Below are positions 34,894-43,459 of a stretch of 60,297 nucleotides of DNA, piece by piece. Position 1 is the stretch's first letter. Each line of letters begins with the position of its first letter. The position numbers and the translations under genes were made by a program. This stretch comes from CAVQBP01 sp964448105 (GTDB taxonomy: Bacteria; Bacteroidota; Ignavibacteria; Ignavibacteriales; Ignavibacteriaceae). Under the pieces are notes generated by a model. It searched no databases. It saw only the letters and a program-made list of their open reading frames with translations, and was not told the origin of the DNA. The stretch spans positions 1 through 60,297 of the forward strand of contig CAYUVK010000017.1 of the NCBI GenBank assembly GCA_964448105.1, read 5' to 3'.

Positions 34894-35416
34894 TATTTTC
34901 TCCGGTTGATTTAATGCTGAATAAACCGCTCATAGCCATATTTCTTTTACCGGCCATTTTTCTAGCATCAATAATACTTAACAATCCGTTTAATGTAGCC
35001 TTAACCTGGTTGTGAGGATTGCTTGAACCCAACGATTTTGTTAGTACATCCTGAACGCCTGCAGCTTCTAAAACTGCACGTACACCTCCACCGGCAATAA
35101 GACCTGTACCGGGAGATGCGGGTTTCAATAAAACTCTGCCAGCACCATACTTCCCGATAATTTCATGAGCTATAGTTCCCTTTATAACGGATACTTTAAC
35201 AAGGCTTTTTTTTGCGTCATCAATTCCTTTTGAAATTGCATCGGATACTTCGTTAGCTTTACCCAAACCAACGCCGACAGTCCCATTCCCGTTTCCGACA
35301 ACAACAATCGCATTGAAACTAAACCTACGTCCGCCTTTAACAACTTTGGCAACGCGGTTTATATGCACAACTTTTTCCTTTAGTCCTTCAGACTCATTTG
35401 ACTTTACAGTTTTCAA
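34880..35416 (-). CDS. rpsE: small subunit ribosomal protein S5
   Basis: 178 residues. The double-stranded RNA-binding part is VHINRVAKVVKGGRRFSFNA and the C-terminal domain contains GTGLIAGGGVRAVLEAAGV. S5 affects decoding accuracy on the 30S subunit. A tRNA-Gln lies between it and the preceding rplR, an unusual arrangement. Confidence 0.96.
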   Translation of the reverse strand: MKTVKSNESEGLKEKVVHINRVAKVVKGGRRFSFNAIVVVGNGNGTVGVGLGKANEVSDAISKGIDDAKKSLVKVSVIKGTIAHEIIGKYGAGRVLLKPASPGTGLIAGGGVRAVLEAAGVQDVLTKSLGSSNPHNQVKATLNGLLSIIDARKMAGKRNMAMSGLFSIKSTGENNEQN

Positions 35417-35478
35417 TTAAAACTCCAAATTCCTTGATTTTAATTTTGCAAATTGACCGGAGCTAACAAAATAAATAG

Positions 35479-35549
35479 CTGCCGGAAGAGGATTCGAACC
35501 TCTACAGACGCCTCCAAAGGGCGTAGTCCTACCATTAGACGATCCGGCA
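35479..35549 (-). tRNA. tRNA-Gln (anticodon UUG)
   Basis: A 71-base cloverleaf on the minus strand: acceptor arms TGCCGGA and TCCGGCA, D-arm GTCTAATGGTAGGAC, anticodon stem ACGCC/GGCGT with loop CTTTGGA (anticodon UUG), and T-arm AGAGGTTCGAATCCTCT. CCA is not encoded. It lies inside the spc ribosomal operon, between rplR and rpsE. Confidence 0.95.
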
Positions 35550-35574
35550 ATTCCGGTTTCTAAAAATCCCTGGT

Positions 35575-35937
35575 TCAAAACTTCAATCCGCCTTCTCGGG
35601 CACCTTCTGCTATGGCTTGCACGCGTCCGTGGTATCTATATCCATTTCTATCAAACACTACCGAAGAAATATTTTGTTCCAATGCTTTCTTAGCAACAAG
35701 TTTACCAACTTCCTTACTTTTTGATGTTTTTCCTTTTACAGATTTTAATTCTTCTTTAAGTTCTTTTGATAAAGATGATGCGGAAACTATGGTTTTGCCG
35801 TTTATATCATCAATAAGTTGAACATAAATATTATTTAAACTTCTATAAACCGTTAACCGTGGTCTTTCCGGGGCACCAGATATTTTTTTTCTGATCTTTA
35901 TTTTAGATCTTGTTCTTTTATTTTTCCTATTTATCAT
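35575..35937 (-). CDS. rplR: large subunit ribosomal protein L18
   Basis: 120 residues. RPRLTVYRSLNNIYVQLIDD and the ending YRYHGRVQAIAEGAREGGL match L18, which binds 5S rRNA with L5. It follows rplF by 24 bases and is followed by tRNA-Gln. Confidence 0.96.
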   Translation of the reverse strand: MINRKNKRTRSKIKIRKKISGAPERPRLTVYRSLNNIYVQLIDDINGKTIVSASSLSKELKEELKSVKGKTSKSKEVGKLVAKKALEQNISSVVFDRNGYRYHGRVQAIAEGAREGGLKF

Positions 35938-35961
35938 TTGAAAATAAATCTCCGTTATAAA

Positions 35962-36501
35962 TTATTTACCTGCTGTTTTACCGGCTTTCCTTTGTATCTG
36001 TTCGTCAGAATATTTTATCCCTTTTCCTTTATAAGGTTCAGGTTTTCTAATTGTTCTTATTTTTGAAGCGATCAACCCAACCAGCTGTTTATCAATTCCG
36101 GTAACAATTATTTGAGTTTGTGTTGGTGTTTCAAAAGTGATCTCATCCGGCGGCATAAAATAAATAGGATGTGAATATCCAATATTGAATAACAGGTTTT
36201 TCCCTTTTAGTTCAACTCTATAACCAACACCAACAATATCCAAAGTTTTTTTATATTGCTTTGTAACCCCAGTAATCATATTTTGAATTAAAGCTCTAGT
36301 TAAACCGTGCAATGCCCTGTTCTCTTTTGAATCGTCAGGGCGTTTAACTAATATTTCACTATCTTTAATCTCAATTCCAATTTTAGGATGGAATTTAGAT
36401 GAAAGTTCTCCTTTAGGACCTTTAACTTTTATTTCATTACCGGTTTTTGTAACAGTAATGCCTTTTGCTATTTCTATAGGTTTTTTACCAATTCTAGACA
36501 C
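35962..36501 (-). CDS. rplF: large subunit ribosomal protein L6
   Basis: 179 residues, two similar domains. MSRIGKKPIEIAKG and the C-terminal KPEPYKGKGIKYSDE are typical. It lies near the GTPase-associated region of the 50S subunit. Gene order rpsH-rplF-rplR is standard. Confidence 0.97.
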   Translation of the reverse strand: MSRIGKKPIEIAKGITVTKTGNEIKVKGPKGELSSKFHPKIGIEIKDSEILVKRPDDSKENRALHGLTRALIQNMITGVTKQYKKTLDIVGVGYRVELKGKNLLFNIGYSHPIYFMPPDEITFETPTQTQIIVTGIDKQLVGLIASKIRTIRKPEPYKGKGIKYSDEQIQRKAGKTAGK

Positions 36502-36558
36502 TTTAAAACTCCATCAATTAAGCCGTAGATTTATATCAATCAACAAGATTTATAAAAT

Positions 36559-36954
36559 TTACCAGATATAACAAACAACTTCTCCGCCCATTGACTGCTG
36601 GCGGGCATCTTTATCTGTTAATAAACCTTTTGAAGTTGAAATTATTGCGACACCAAGACCATTTAAAACACGCGGTAAATTATCAACTCTTTTATATACT
36701 CTTAGACCTGGTCTGCTAACTTTTTTCAGTCCGCTAATAGCCGACACTCCATCGGTATATCTTAAAATAATACTGATTATATTTTGTTTATTATCTTCGA
36801 TTACCTGATAATCTCTAATAAAATTCTGCTCCTTCAAGATTTTAGCTAAACTAATCTTCATATTGGAAGCAGGAATATCAACTCTGACTTTTTTTGCTTT
36901 TGCAGCATTTCTAATTCTTGTTAAAAAATCTGAAATCGGATCTGTAACCGGCAT
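36559..36954 (-). CDS. rpsH: small subunit ribosomal protein S8
   Basis: 131 residues: DPISDFLTRIRNA at the start and the closing GLGVAIISTSKGLLTDKDAR with GEVVCYIW. S8 binds the central domain of 16S rRNA, and in some bacteria it represses the spc operon at the L5 start; no such site was identified here. Confidence 0.97.
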   Translation of the reverse strand: MPVTDPISDFLTRIRNAAKAKKVRVDIPASNMKISLAKILKEQNFIRDYQVIEDNKQNIISIILRYTDGVSAISGLKKVSRPGLRVYKRVDNLPRVLNGLGVAIISTSKGLLTDKDARQQSMGGEVVCYIW

Positions 36955-36965
36955 AATTTCTCCTT

Positions 36966-37235
36966 TTACCAGCTTGATTTTTTTAATCCGGGAATCTCAC
37001 CTTTTAAGGCCATTTCCCTTAATACTAAACGTGATACACCAAATTTTCTATAATATGATCTTGCTCTTCCGGTCATCATACATCTATTATTCAACCTTAC
37101 CGGAGAAGAATTTTTGGGAAGCTTTTGCAAGGCTTCATAATCACCTTTTTCTTTAAGCTCTTTTCTCAACTTGGCGTATTTTTTTACGAGTCTCTCTCTT
37201 TTTTCTTCTCTAGCTATTAAACTTTTTCTTGCCAT
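36966..37235 (-). CDS. rpsN: small subunit ribosomal protein S14 (zinc-free form)
   Basis: 89 residues, the longer form without the CxxC pairs, so it should not bind zinc. NRCMMTGRARSYYRKFGVSR is the conserved core. In the same window S4, L33 and L36 keep zinc cysteines, so zinc-type ribosomal proteins are mixed in this organism. Confidence 0.95.
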   Translation of the reverse strand: MARKSLIAREEKRERLVKKYAKLRKELKEKGDYEALQKLPKNSSPVRLNNRCMMTGRARSYYRKFGVSRLVLREMALKGEIPGLKKSSW

Positions 37236-37250
37236 TAAACTTCCTTTTTA

Positions 37251-37937
37251 TTATGCAGTTTTAATTTCTTTTTTTCTAAACGGAACACCAAAAGACTGAA
37301 GTAGCTCATATGCCTCATTGTCGCTTCTCGCTGTTGTTACAAAAGTAACATCCATACCTAAAATCTTGGTTATTCTATCAACATTTATTTCCGGAAAAAT
37401 GATTTGTTCTCTAATACCCAGGGTATAATTACCCCGTCCGTCAAAAGATTTATCGGAAAGCCCTCTAAAATCCCTTACACGCGGAAGAGCAACATTAACA
37501 AGTCTATCTAGAAATTCGTACATTCTTTCATGACGCAATGTAACCATTGCCCCAATATTTACACCTTCTCTCAATTTAAAATTTGAAATTGCTTTTTTAG
37601 CTTTTCTAATGCTCGCTTTCTGTCCTGTAATTGTTTCAAGTTCTTTAACGGCTTCTTCCAATAATTTCTGATCGGCTACTGCAGCACCAACGCCCATATT
37701 AACTACAATTTTATTTAACCTAGGAACCTGCATAATACTTTTATAACTGAATTTTTTCATTAAATCGGGAACGACTTCCTTCTTATAAGTATCAGCAAGT
37801 CTTGCTTTAATTTTAATTTCTTTTACAGCATCAGCTTTCTTAGATTCTTTTTTAGAAGCTTTTTTAATGCCTTTAGATTCCTTGACCGGCTTTGCTGCTT
37901 TTTCAGTAGTTTCTTTTTTTGTTTTCTTTTCTGCCAT
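37251..37937 (-). CDS. rplE: large subunit ribosomal protein L5, with basic N-terminal extension
   Basis: 228 residues, about 45 more than usual. The L5 core (residues about 48-228) contains IMQVPRLNKIVVNMGVG, KLREGVNIGAMVTLRHERMY and FRGLSDKSFDGRGNYTLG. Before it lies a Lys/Ala/Glu-rich extension (MAEKKTKKETTEKAAKPVKE and onward). No internal ATG fits the usual start, so the extension is probably real. L5 binds 5S rRNA and the tRNA at the P site. Confidence 0.94.
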   Translation of the reverse strand: MAEKKTKKETTEKAAKPVKESKGIKKASKKESKKADAVKEIKIKARLADTYKKEVVPDLMKKFSYKSIMQVPRLNKIVVNMGVGAAVADQKLLEEAVKELETITGQKASIRKAKKAISNFKLREGVNIGAMVTLRHERMYEFLDRLVNVALPRVRDFRGLSDKSFDGRGNYTLGIREQIIFPEINVDRITKILGMDVTFVTTARSDNEAYELLQSFGVPFRKKEIKTA

Positions 37938-37966
37938 AGTAAAAATTTTTCAGCTAATTAAACTTA

Positions 37967-38290
37967 TTAAACCATCTCTCCGGAGGCTTTGCTTATTCTC
38001 GCTCTTTTCTTCTTCCCGGTTTTTTCATCCAAAATAATTTGTGAACCCACTCTTGATGGTTCATTACTTTTCGGGTCCAACAGCATAACATTAGAAGCAT
38101 TTATAGGTGCTTCTTTTTCCAATATCCCGCCTTGTGGATTAGTTTGACTCGGCTTTGTATGTCTTTTTCTAATATTTATACTTTCAACTATAACCCGATT
38201 CTTCTTAGGGAATACTTTTAATACTTTACCGGTTTTTCCTCTATCATTACCGGCAATTACCATCACATTATCATTTTTTCTAATTTTCAT
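37967..38290 (-). CDS. rplX: large subunit ribosomal protein L24
   Basis: 107 residues with a KOW motif (NDNVMVIAGNDRGKTGKVLK). It starts 50S assembly at the exit tunnel. It follows rplN by 15 bases. Confidence 0.96.
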   Translation of the reverse strand: MKIRKNDNVMVIAGNDRGKTGKVLKVFPKKNRVIVESINIRKRHTKPSQTNPQGGILEKEAPINASNVMLLDPKSNEPSRVGSQIILDEKTGKKKRARISKASGEMV

Positions 38291-38305
38291 TTAATACCCA
38301 AATCT

Positions 38306-38674
38306 TTATAAAACTTCAGGAGCTAATGAAACAATTTTCATAAATTGTTTTTCTCTTAATTCTCTTGCAACCGGACCAAAAATACGTGTACCTCTCGGTT
38401 CATTCTGTGCATTTAATAGAACTGCCGCATTTTCATCAAACCTTATATAAGAACCGTCTTTCCTTCTTACTTCTTTTCGTGTTCTAACAATTACCGCCCT
38501 AGATACCTCACCTTTTTTTATTGATCCGTTTGGTATAGCAGATTTAACTGAAACTACAATTAAATCTCCTAAGCTGGCGTATTTTCTTCCACTGCCGCCA
38601 AGTACTCTTATACATCTAACTTTCTTAGCTCCGGAATTATCAGCAACTACTAAGTTTGTTTCTTCTTGAATCAT
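38306..38674 (-). CDS. rplN: large subunit ribosomal protein L14
   Basis: 122 residues, the canonical length. MIQEETNLVVADNSGAKKV and the ending FMKIVSLAPEVL are characteristic. It sits at the subunit interface and contacts L19. Confidence 0.97.
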   Translation of the reverse strand: MIQEETNLVVADNSGAKKVRCIRVLGGSGRKYASLGDLIVVSVKSAIPNGSIKKGEVSRAVIVRTRKEVRRKDGSYIRFDENAAVLLNAQNEPRGTRIFGPVARELREKQFMKIVSLAPEVL

Positions 38675-38695
38675 TTTACAAAAAACTCCTTAATT

Positions 38696-38953
38696 CTACT
38701 TGGCTTTTTCAACAATTTCTATCAAACGCCATCTTTTATTTTTACTTAAGGGACGTATTTCCATAATTTTAACTTTATCACCTATCTGGCACTCACGTTT
38801 TTCATCATGAGCCATAAGTTTTGTAGTTTTCTTAAAATATTTTTTATAAATGGGATGCGGAACCCTTCGTTCAATTGCAACGGAAATTGTTTTTTCCATT
38901 TTATTACTAACTACAACACCAATTCTAGTTTTTCTAAGCGGACGTTGTGCCAT
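38696..38953 (-). CDS. rpsQ: small subunit ribosomal protein S17
   Basis: 85 residues. TRIGVVVSNKMEKTISVAIE and VKIMEIRPLSKNKRWRLIEI mark this OB-fold 16S rRNA-binding protein. It starts 2 bases after the rpmC stop. Confidence 0.96.
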   Translation of the reverse strand: MAQRPLRKTRIGVVVSNKMEKTISVAIERRVPHPIYKKYFKKTTKLMAHDEKRECQIGDKVKIMEIRPLSKNKRWRLIEIVEKAK

Positions 38954-38955
38954 CT

Positions 38956-39192
38956 TTAAGCTTTGTCTCCTTCTTTACTTCCGGCTTCAGCCGATTTTTG
39001 TTCTTCCAATTCTCTTTCCCGAAGAATTGTTTTCATTCTTGCCAATTCTCTTTTTGTAACTTTTAACTTTGCCGTATTTGTAAGCTGTTTTAATTGATGA
39101 GCAAATCTTAAATCAACTAGATTTCTTTCCTCTTCATCAATTAACTTTTTTAATTCTTCGGTTTTAGTACTTCTTATTTCGTGAATTTTCAT
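38956..39192 (-). CDS. rpmC: large subunit ribosomal protein L29
   Basis: 78 residues; two helices (EIRSTKTEELKKLIDEEERN; LKVTKRELARMKTILRERE) and a short acidic tail. It lies by the exit tunnel and contacts trigger factor and SRP in other bacteria. It sits tightly between rplP and rpsQ. Confidence 0.95.
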   Translation of the reverse strand: MKIHEIRSTKTEELKKLIDEEERNLVDLRFAHQLKQLTNTAKLKVTKRELARMKTILRERELEEQKSAEAGSKEGDKA

Positions 39193-39219
39193 TCTTTACT
39201 CCTTAACAGGAAACAACTA

Positions 39220-39627
39220 TTAGAAATCGGGTCTTGAAACCACTTTACATTTTATAGGAAGCTTATAAGAACAAGACATCAAAGCATCGTGAGCTAATTC
39301 CTTTGGAACACCTGCAACTTCAAACATTACCCTACCAGGTTTTACAACAGCAACCCAAAATTCAGGTGCGCCTTTTCCTTTACCCATTCTTGTTTCCAAT
39401 GGTTTCTTTGAAACCGGTTTATCAGGAAAAATTCTAATCCAGACCTTTCCATCTCTTTTCATCTTTCTTGAAAGAGCTACACGGCAAGCTTCAATTTGTC
39501 TGCTAGTAATCCAATGCGGTTCCAAAGCTTTTAATCCAAAATCACCGAAGGCCACATTACTTCCGCGTTTCGCTTTTCCAGCCATTCTCCCGCGCTGTGA
39601 TTTTCTATATTTTACTCTTTTAGGCAT
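39220..39627 (-). CDS. rplP: large subunit ribosomal protein L16
   Basis: 135 residues from the ATG at 39627; two earlier in-frame codons are dropped to give the family start MPKRVKYRKSQRG. VWIRIFPDKPVSKKPLETRM and GKGKGAPEFWVAVVKPG are typical. It contacts A-site tRNA. The 77-base gap to rpsC upstream is large for this operon and holds an inverted repeat. Confidence 0.95.
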   Translation of the reverse strand: MPKRVKYRKSQRGRMAGKAKRGSNVAFGDFGLKALEPHWITSRQIEACRVALSRKMKRDGKVWIRIFPDKPVSKKPLETRMGKGKGAPEFWVAVVKPGRVMFEVAGVPKELAHDALMSCSYKLPIKCKVVSRPDF

Positions 39628-39659
39628 TAACATAATTCAAACTCCTGAAACTCAGTGTT

Positions 39660-39701
39660 AATTAAAAATTAAAAAAGTAAATTTCATTTTAATTTTTAAT
39701 T
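39660..39701 (-). repeat. 15-bp inverted repeat between rpsC and rplP
   Basis: AATTAAAAATTAAAA (39660-39674) and its perfect complement (39687-39701) flank a 12-base loop. It may shield the rpsC end of the transcript or mark a processing site; the sequence is all A and T. Confidence 0.4.
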
Positions 39702-39710
39702 TTTAATTTC

Positions 39711-40352
39711 TTATTCCGTAACTCTTTTTCCTAAAATTTCACCCCGGCAAATCCAAACTTTAATTCCTATAGAACCATAAATTGTTTCCGCTCTGCCGTT
39801 TGCATAATCAATATCAGCTCTTAAGGTATGCAGCGGGATTCTGCCGTCTTTATATTGTTCAGTTCTTGCCATTTCTGCACCGCCCAATCTTCCCGAACAC
39901 ATGATTCTGATGCCTTCGGCTCCCATTCTCATAGCTGCAGTAATTGCCATTTTCATTGCTCTTCTGAAGGAAATTCTACCCTGTAATTGAACCGCAATAT
40001 TTTCTGCAACAAGATAAGCATCTAATTCAGGCCTTTTAATTTCCGAAATCTGAACCTTAACATCTTTGTCGGTAAATCTTTTTAATTCTTCTTCAAGCTG
40101 GGTAATTTCTTTTCCGCTTTTACCGATTACAACTCCCGGTCTTGAAGTATGTATAGTCAAAATTACATTCTTTGAAGTCCTGTCAATAACTATTCTTGAA
40201 ATACCTGCTTTCTTTAACCTATTCCTAATATAAGTTCTCAGCTTTTGATCTTCTTTTAATTTAGGTGCATAACTTTTATTTTCATACCAATTAGAGTCCC
40301 ATCCTCTAATAATTCCAACTCTTAATCCAACCGGGTTTGTTTTTTGTCCCAA
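39711..40352 (-). CDS. rpsC: small subunit ribosomal protein S3
   Basis: 213 residues. The KH domain has SRPGVVIGKSGKEITQLEEE, and the C-terminus has GRLGGAEMARTEQYKDGRIP. S3 lines the mRNA entry and has helicase-related basic residues. The gene order rplV-rpsC-rplP is standard. Confidence 0.97.
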   Translation of the reverse strand: MGQKTNPVGLRVGIIRGWDSNWYENKSYAPKLKEDQKLRTYIRNRLKKAGISRIVIDRTSKNVILTIHTSRPGVVIGKSGKEITQLEEELKRFTDKDVKVQISEIKRPELDAYLVAENIAVQLQGRISFRRAMKMAITAAMRMGAEGIRIMCSGRLGGAEMARTEQYKDGRIPLHTLRADIDYANGRAETIYGSIGIKVWICRGEILGKRVTE

Positions 40353-40368
40353 AAAAAAATCCTCCTAA

Positions 40369-40713
40369 TTATTCTTTAGTTGCAACCACAACAGTTAAAT
40401 GACAAGATCTTTTTCTAATTCTATACGCTCTTCCCATAGGTGCCGGTGAAATTCTTTTTAATGTCGGTCCCTGGTTCACAAAAGCTTCTTTGATATATAA
40501 ATCTGCAGTATCTACTCTAGTTGATTCATCCTGGTTCAACAAGTTTGCAACCGCAGATCTTACAACTTTCTCCGCATCTTTTGAAGCATGTTTGGGAGAA
40601 AAGTGAAGAACTTCTATTGCTTTTTCGACAGACATACCTCTGATTATATCAATTAACAAACGCATTTTCCTGGGTGAAGAACCTATATATTTATGTATTG
40701 CTTTAGCTTCCAT
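40369..40713 (-). CDS. rplV: large subunit ribosomal protein L22
   Basis: 114 residues with the core GSSPRKMRLLIDIIRGMSV and the long loop PTLKRISPAPMGRAYRIRKR that reaches into the exit tunnel, a macrolide-contact region. Follows rpsS by 20 bases. Confidence 0.96.
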   Translation of the reverse strand: MEAKAIHKYIGSSPRKMRLLIDIIRGMSVEKAIEVLHFSPKHASKDAEKVVRSAVANLLNQDESTRVDTADLYIKEAFVNQGPTLKRISPAPMGRAYRIRKRSCHLTVVVATKE

Positions 40714-40733
40714 TTTAAGTAAAAATCCTCTTT

Positions 40734-41021
40734 CTATTTAACCTTCGATGCTTTTTCAGCCTTTGTACCGGGATGCCCACGGAATATTCTTGTGGGAGCA
40801 AATTCTCCTAATTTATGTCCTACCATATTCTCTGTAATATAAACAGGAATCATTTTATTGCCATTATGGACAGCAACAGTATGACCAACAAAATCCGGAG
40901 TAATAGTAGAAGTTCTTGACCATGTTTTAATAATTTTTTTCTGGCTAGTTTGATTTAGCTGTTCAATTTTCTTAGCAAGATTTACATCTACATAAGGACC
41001 TTTTTTTACCGATCTTGGCAT
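40734..41021 (-). CDS. rpsS: small subunit ribosomal protein S19
   Basis: 95 residues: MPRSVKKGPYVDVNLAKKIE, GHTVAVHNGNKMIPVYITEN and GHKLGEFAPTRIFRGH. It lies in the 30S head with S13. It starts 9 bases after the rplB stop. Confidence 0.96.
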   Translation of the reverse strand: MPRSVKKGPYVDVNLAKKIEQLNQTSQKKIIKTWSRTSTITPDFVGHTVAVHNGNKMIPVYITENMVGHKLGEFAPTRIFRGHPGTKAEKASKVK

Positions 41022-41030
41022 AATATCTTT

Positions 41031-41858
41031 CTATTTATTTCGTCTTTTAATAATAAATTTATTAGATTCTTTTTTATGTTTCCTGGTTTTTAATCCTTTT
41101 GCTTTTTGACCCCATGGAGAAACAGGATGTCCGCCACCGGAAGTTTTTCCTTCACCACCACCCATTGGATGATCCACAGGATTCATTGCAACTCCTCTAA
41201 CATGAGGTCTTTTACCAAGCCATCTTGTTCTACCGGCCTTTCCTAAACTGATATTTTCCTGTTCGGAATTGCCGACAACTCCGTAAGTAGCATTGCAATC
41301 CAACTTTACCAATCTAACTTCACCGGATGGCATTTTAAGCTGGGCAAAATCACCTTCTTTTGCCATAACCTGAATCGAAGATCCTGCACTTCTTCCTAAT
41401 TGTCCGCCCTTACCGGGTTTTAATTCAACATTATGAACAAAACTTCCAAGAGGAATTTCTCTTAACGGCAAGGCATTGCCAATAATAATATCACTACCCG
41501 AACCGGAACTGATAGTATCTCCAATTTTTAAACCTTCCGGAGCAATGATATATCTTTTTTCTCCGTCTGCATAATGCAAAAGAGCAATTCTTGAAGAACG
41601 ATTCGGGTCATATTCAATTGAAAAAACTTTTGCTGGAATACCATGTTTATTTCTTTTAAAATCTATAATTCTATATCTTCTTTTATGACCGCCGCCGATA
41701 AAACGTGTAGTAATCCTGCCTAAATTATTTCTACCCCCAGATTTTTTTAACGATACAGTTAAAGATTTTTCCGGTGTTGATCTCGTTATTTCTTCAAAAG
41801 TAGAATTTGATCTGAATCTTGTTCCCGGAGTAACCGGTTTTAATTTTTTTATACCCAT
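41031..41858 (-). CDS. rplB: large subunit ribosomal protein L2
   Basis: 275 residues, the canonical length. TRFIGGGHKRRYRIIDFKRN and the C-terminal RGVAMNPVDHPMGGGEGKTS (with the histidine linked to peptidyl transfer) are typical. It is essential for subunit joining. Confidence 0.97.
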   Translation of the reverse strand: MGIKKLKPVTPGTRFRSNSTFEEITRSTPEKSLTVSLKKSGGRNNLGRITTRFIGGGHKRRYRIIDFKRNKHGIPAKVFSIEYDPNRSSRIALLHYADGEKRYIIAPEGLKIGDTISSGSGSDIIIGNALPLREIPLGSFVHNVELKPGKGGQLGRSAGSSIQVMAKEGDFAQLKMPSGEVRLVKLDCNATYGVVGNSEQENISLGKAGRTRWLGKRPHVRGVAMNPVDHPMGGGEGKTSGGGHPVSPWGQKAKGLKTRKHKKESNKFIIKRRNK

Positions 41859-41877
41859 TTAAATTCCTAACTTACAG

Positions 41878-42171
41878 CTATACTTGTTCAATTAATTCTA
41901 TTGTTTCGCCTTCTTTAAGAGTTACCATTGCTTTTTTATATTTTGGCGTTTTCCCGGTAAATTTACCGCTTTTTCTAAACTGAGTTTTTGTTTTTCCGTG
42001 ATGATTTATAGTTTTTACTTCAACAACATGAACATTAAATTTTTTTTCTATCGCCTTTGCAATTTCAATTTTATTTGATTTCGGATTTACTAAGAATCCA
42101 TATTGTCCATGATCCGCAGTAAGGTTAGTCATCTTTTCAGTTATCAACGGTCTAATTAATATTTCATGCAT
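41878..42171 (-). CDS. rplW: large subunit ribosomal protein L23
   Basis: 97 residues from the ATG at 42171, one base after the rplD stop (TGATATG). A longer in-frame reading extends 16 codons into rplD but has no family support. HEILIRPLITEKMTNL and YGFLVNPKSNKIEIAKAIEK are typical. It lies at the exit tunnel and is the docking point for trigger factor. Confidence 0.94.
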   Translation of the reverse strand: MHEILIRPLITEKMTNLTADHGQYGFLVNPKSNKIEIAKAIEKKFNVHVVEVKTINHHGKTKTQFRKSGKFTGKTPKYKKAMVTLKEGETIELIEQV

Positions 42172-42172
42172 A

Positions 42173-42820
42173 TCAGCTAACCACCTTTTCTTTTTTTGCA
42201 AAAGAATTCTGAACAACATCCAATGCGCTTTTTTGCATTAGCAAAACTTGATTATTCAAGATATCATATGTTGAAGCTTTATTTGCTTCAAGAATTTTTA
42301 CTTTTGGAATGTTACGTCCTGATTTATAAACAGATTCTAAAGTACCATTGGTTAACAACAAAACTTTTTTCCCGTTTACCACCAAAGCATTAAGAATACT
42401 TAAAAACTCTTTAGTTTTTGGCTGCTCAAAATTAAAATCTTCAACAATAAATAATTGTTCATCCTTAACTTTATAACTAAGTGCGGATTTCCGGGCAAGA
42501 TTTTTTACTTTCTTAGGTAAATTCTGACGATAATTTCTAGGCTTTGGTCCGAAAATAGTTCCGCCGCCAATCCATAATGGTGATCTTGTTGTACCTGCAC
42601 GTGCCCCGCCTCTGCCTTTCTGCTTCCATGGTTTTCTACCGCCGCCACGAACTTCAGAACGTTCCTTAGCTTTATGTGTACCCTGTCTTTGATTTGCTAA
42701 ATAGGCTTTAACGGCAAGATAGATAGCATGATCATTGGGCTCGATTCCAAATATTTCATCATCAAGCTCAACTTTTTTACTTGCAGTGGTACCGTCTATT
42801 TTATATAAATCAAGTTTCAT
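42173..42820 (-). CDS. rplD: large subunit ribosomal protein L4
   Basis: 215 residues: RQGTHKAKERSEVRGGGRKP and KQKGRGGARAGTTRSPLW with the tunnel loop, plus the C-terminal helix region. In Gammaproteobacteria L4 represses the S10 operon; whether that holds here is unknown. The downstream rplW start follows after one base. Confidence 0.96.
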   Translation of the reverse strand: MKLDLYKIDGTTASKKVELDDEIFGIEPNDHAIYLAVKAYLANQRQGTHKAKERSEVRGGGRKPWKQKGRGGARAGTTRSPLWIGGGTIFGPKPRNYRQNLPKKVKNLARKSALSYKVKDEQLFIVEDFNFEQPKTKEFLSILNALVVNGKKVLLLTNGTLESVYKSGRNIPKVKILEANKASTYDILNNQVLLMQKSALDVVQNSFAKKEKVVS

Positions 42821-42824
42821 AAAT

Positions 42825-43448
42825 TTATTTCTTTAACAATTCCAAAATTGAATTTACTGCTCCGGGAACAGCTCCTTTAACTAATATAATATTTTCACCT
42901 GGTAAAATTTTTTCAACGGTAAGATTAGAAACCGTAACATTTTCATAACCTTTTCTTCCGCCCATTCTTTGTCCTTTAAAAACTCTTGATGGATATGAAC
43001 TTGCACCAATAGAACCCGGTGCTCGTAATCTATCACTTTGTCCGTGAGTAGTTCCGCCAACACCACCAAATCCATGTCTTTTCATAACACCTTGAAATCC
43101 CTTGCCTTTGCTTCTGCCTCTTACTTTAATTTTTTCACCTTCTTTAAAGAAATCTACTTTTACTTCATCGCCTATTTTATATTCTTCAATAGAAGAAAAT
43201 CTGAACTCTTTCAAATACTTAGAAGGTTTCAAATTGCTTTTCTTGAACTGTCCATTAACTGGTTTTGTAACATTCTTTTCTTTTTTCTCTTCAAATCCTA
43301 ATTGAAGAGCATTATAACCATCTTTATCGAGTGTTTTTATTGAAATTATTTTACATGGACCTGCCTTAATAACAGTTACAGGTATTAAATCACCTGCAGC
43401 ATTAAAAACATTTGACATTCCAATTTTTCTTCCGATTATACCAGGCAT
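42825..43448 (-). CDS. rplC: large subunit ribosomal protein L3
   Basis: 207 residues. GIIGRKIGMSNVFNAAGDLI and the loop GGTTHGQSDRLRAPGSIG, whose tip reaches the peptidyl transferase centre, are clear. It starts 11 bases after rpsJ and ends 4 bases before rplD. Confidence 0.97.
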   Translation of the reverse strand: MPGIIGRKIGMSNVFNAAGDLIPVTVIKAGPCKIISIKTLDKDGYNALQLGFEEKKEKNVTKPVNGQFKKSNLKPSKYLKEFRFSSIEEYKIGDEVKVDFFKEGEKIKVRGRSKGKGFQGVMKRHGFGGVGGTTHGQSDRLRAPGSIGASSYPSRVFKGQRMGGRKGYENVTVSNLTVEKILPGENIILVKGAVPGAVNSILELLKK

Positions 43449-43459
43449 TTTACAATCCT

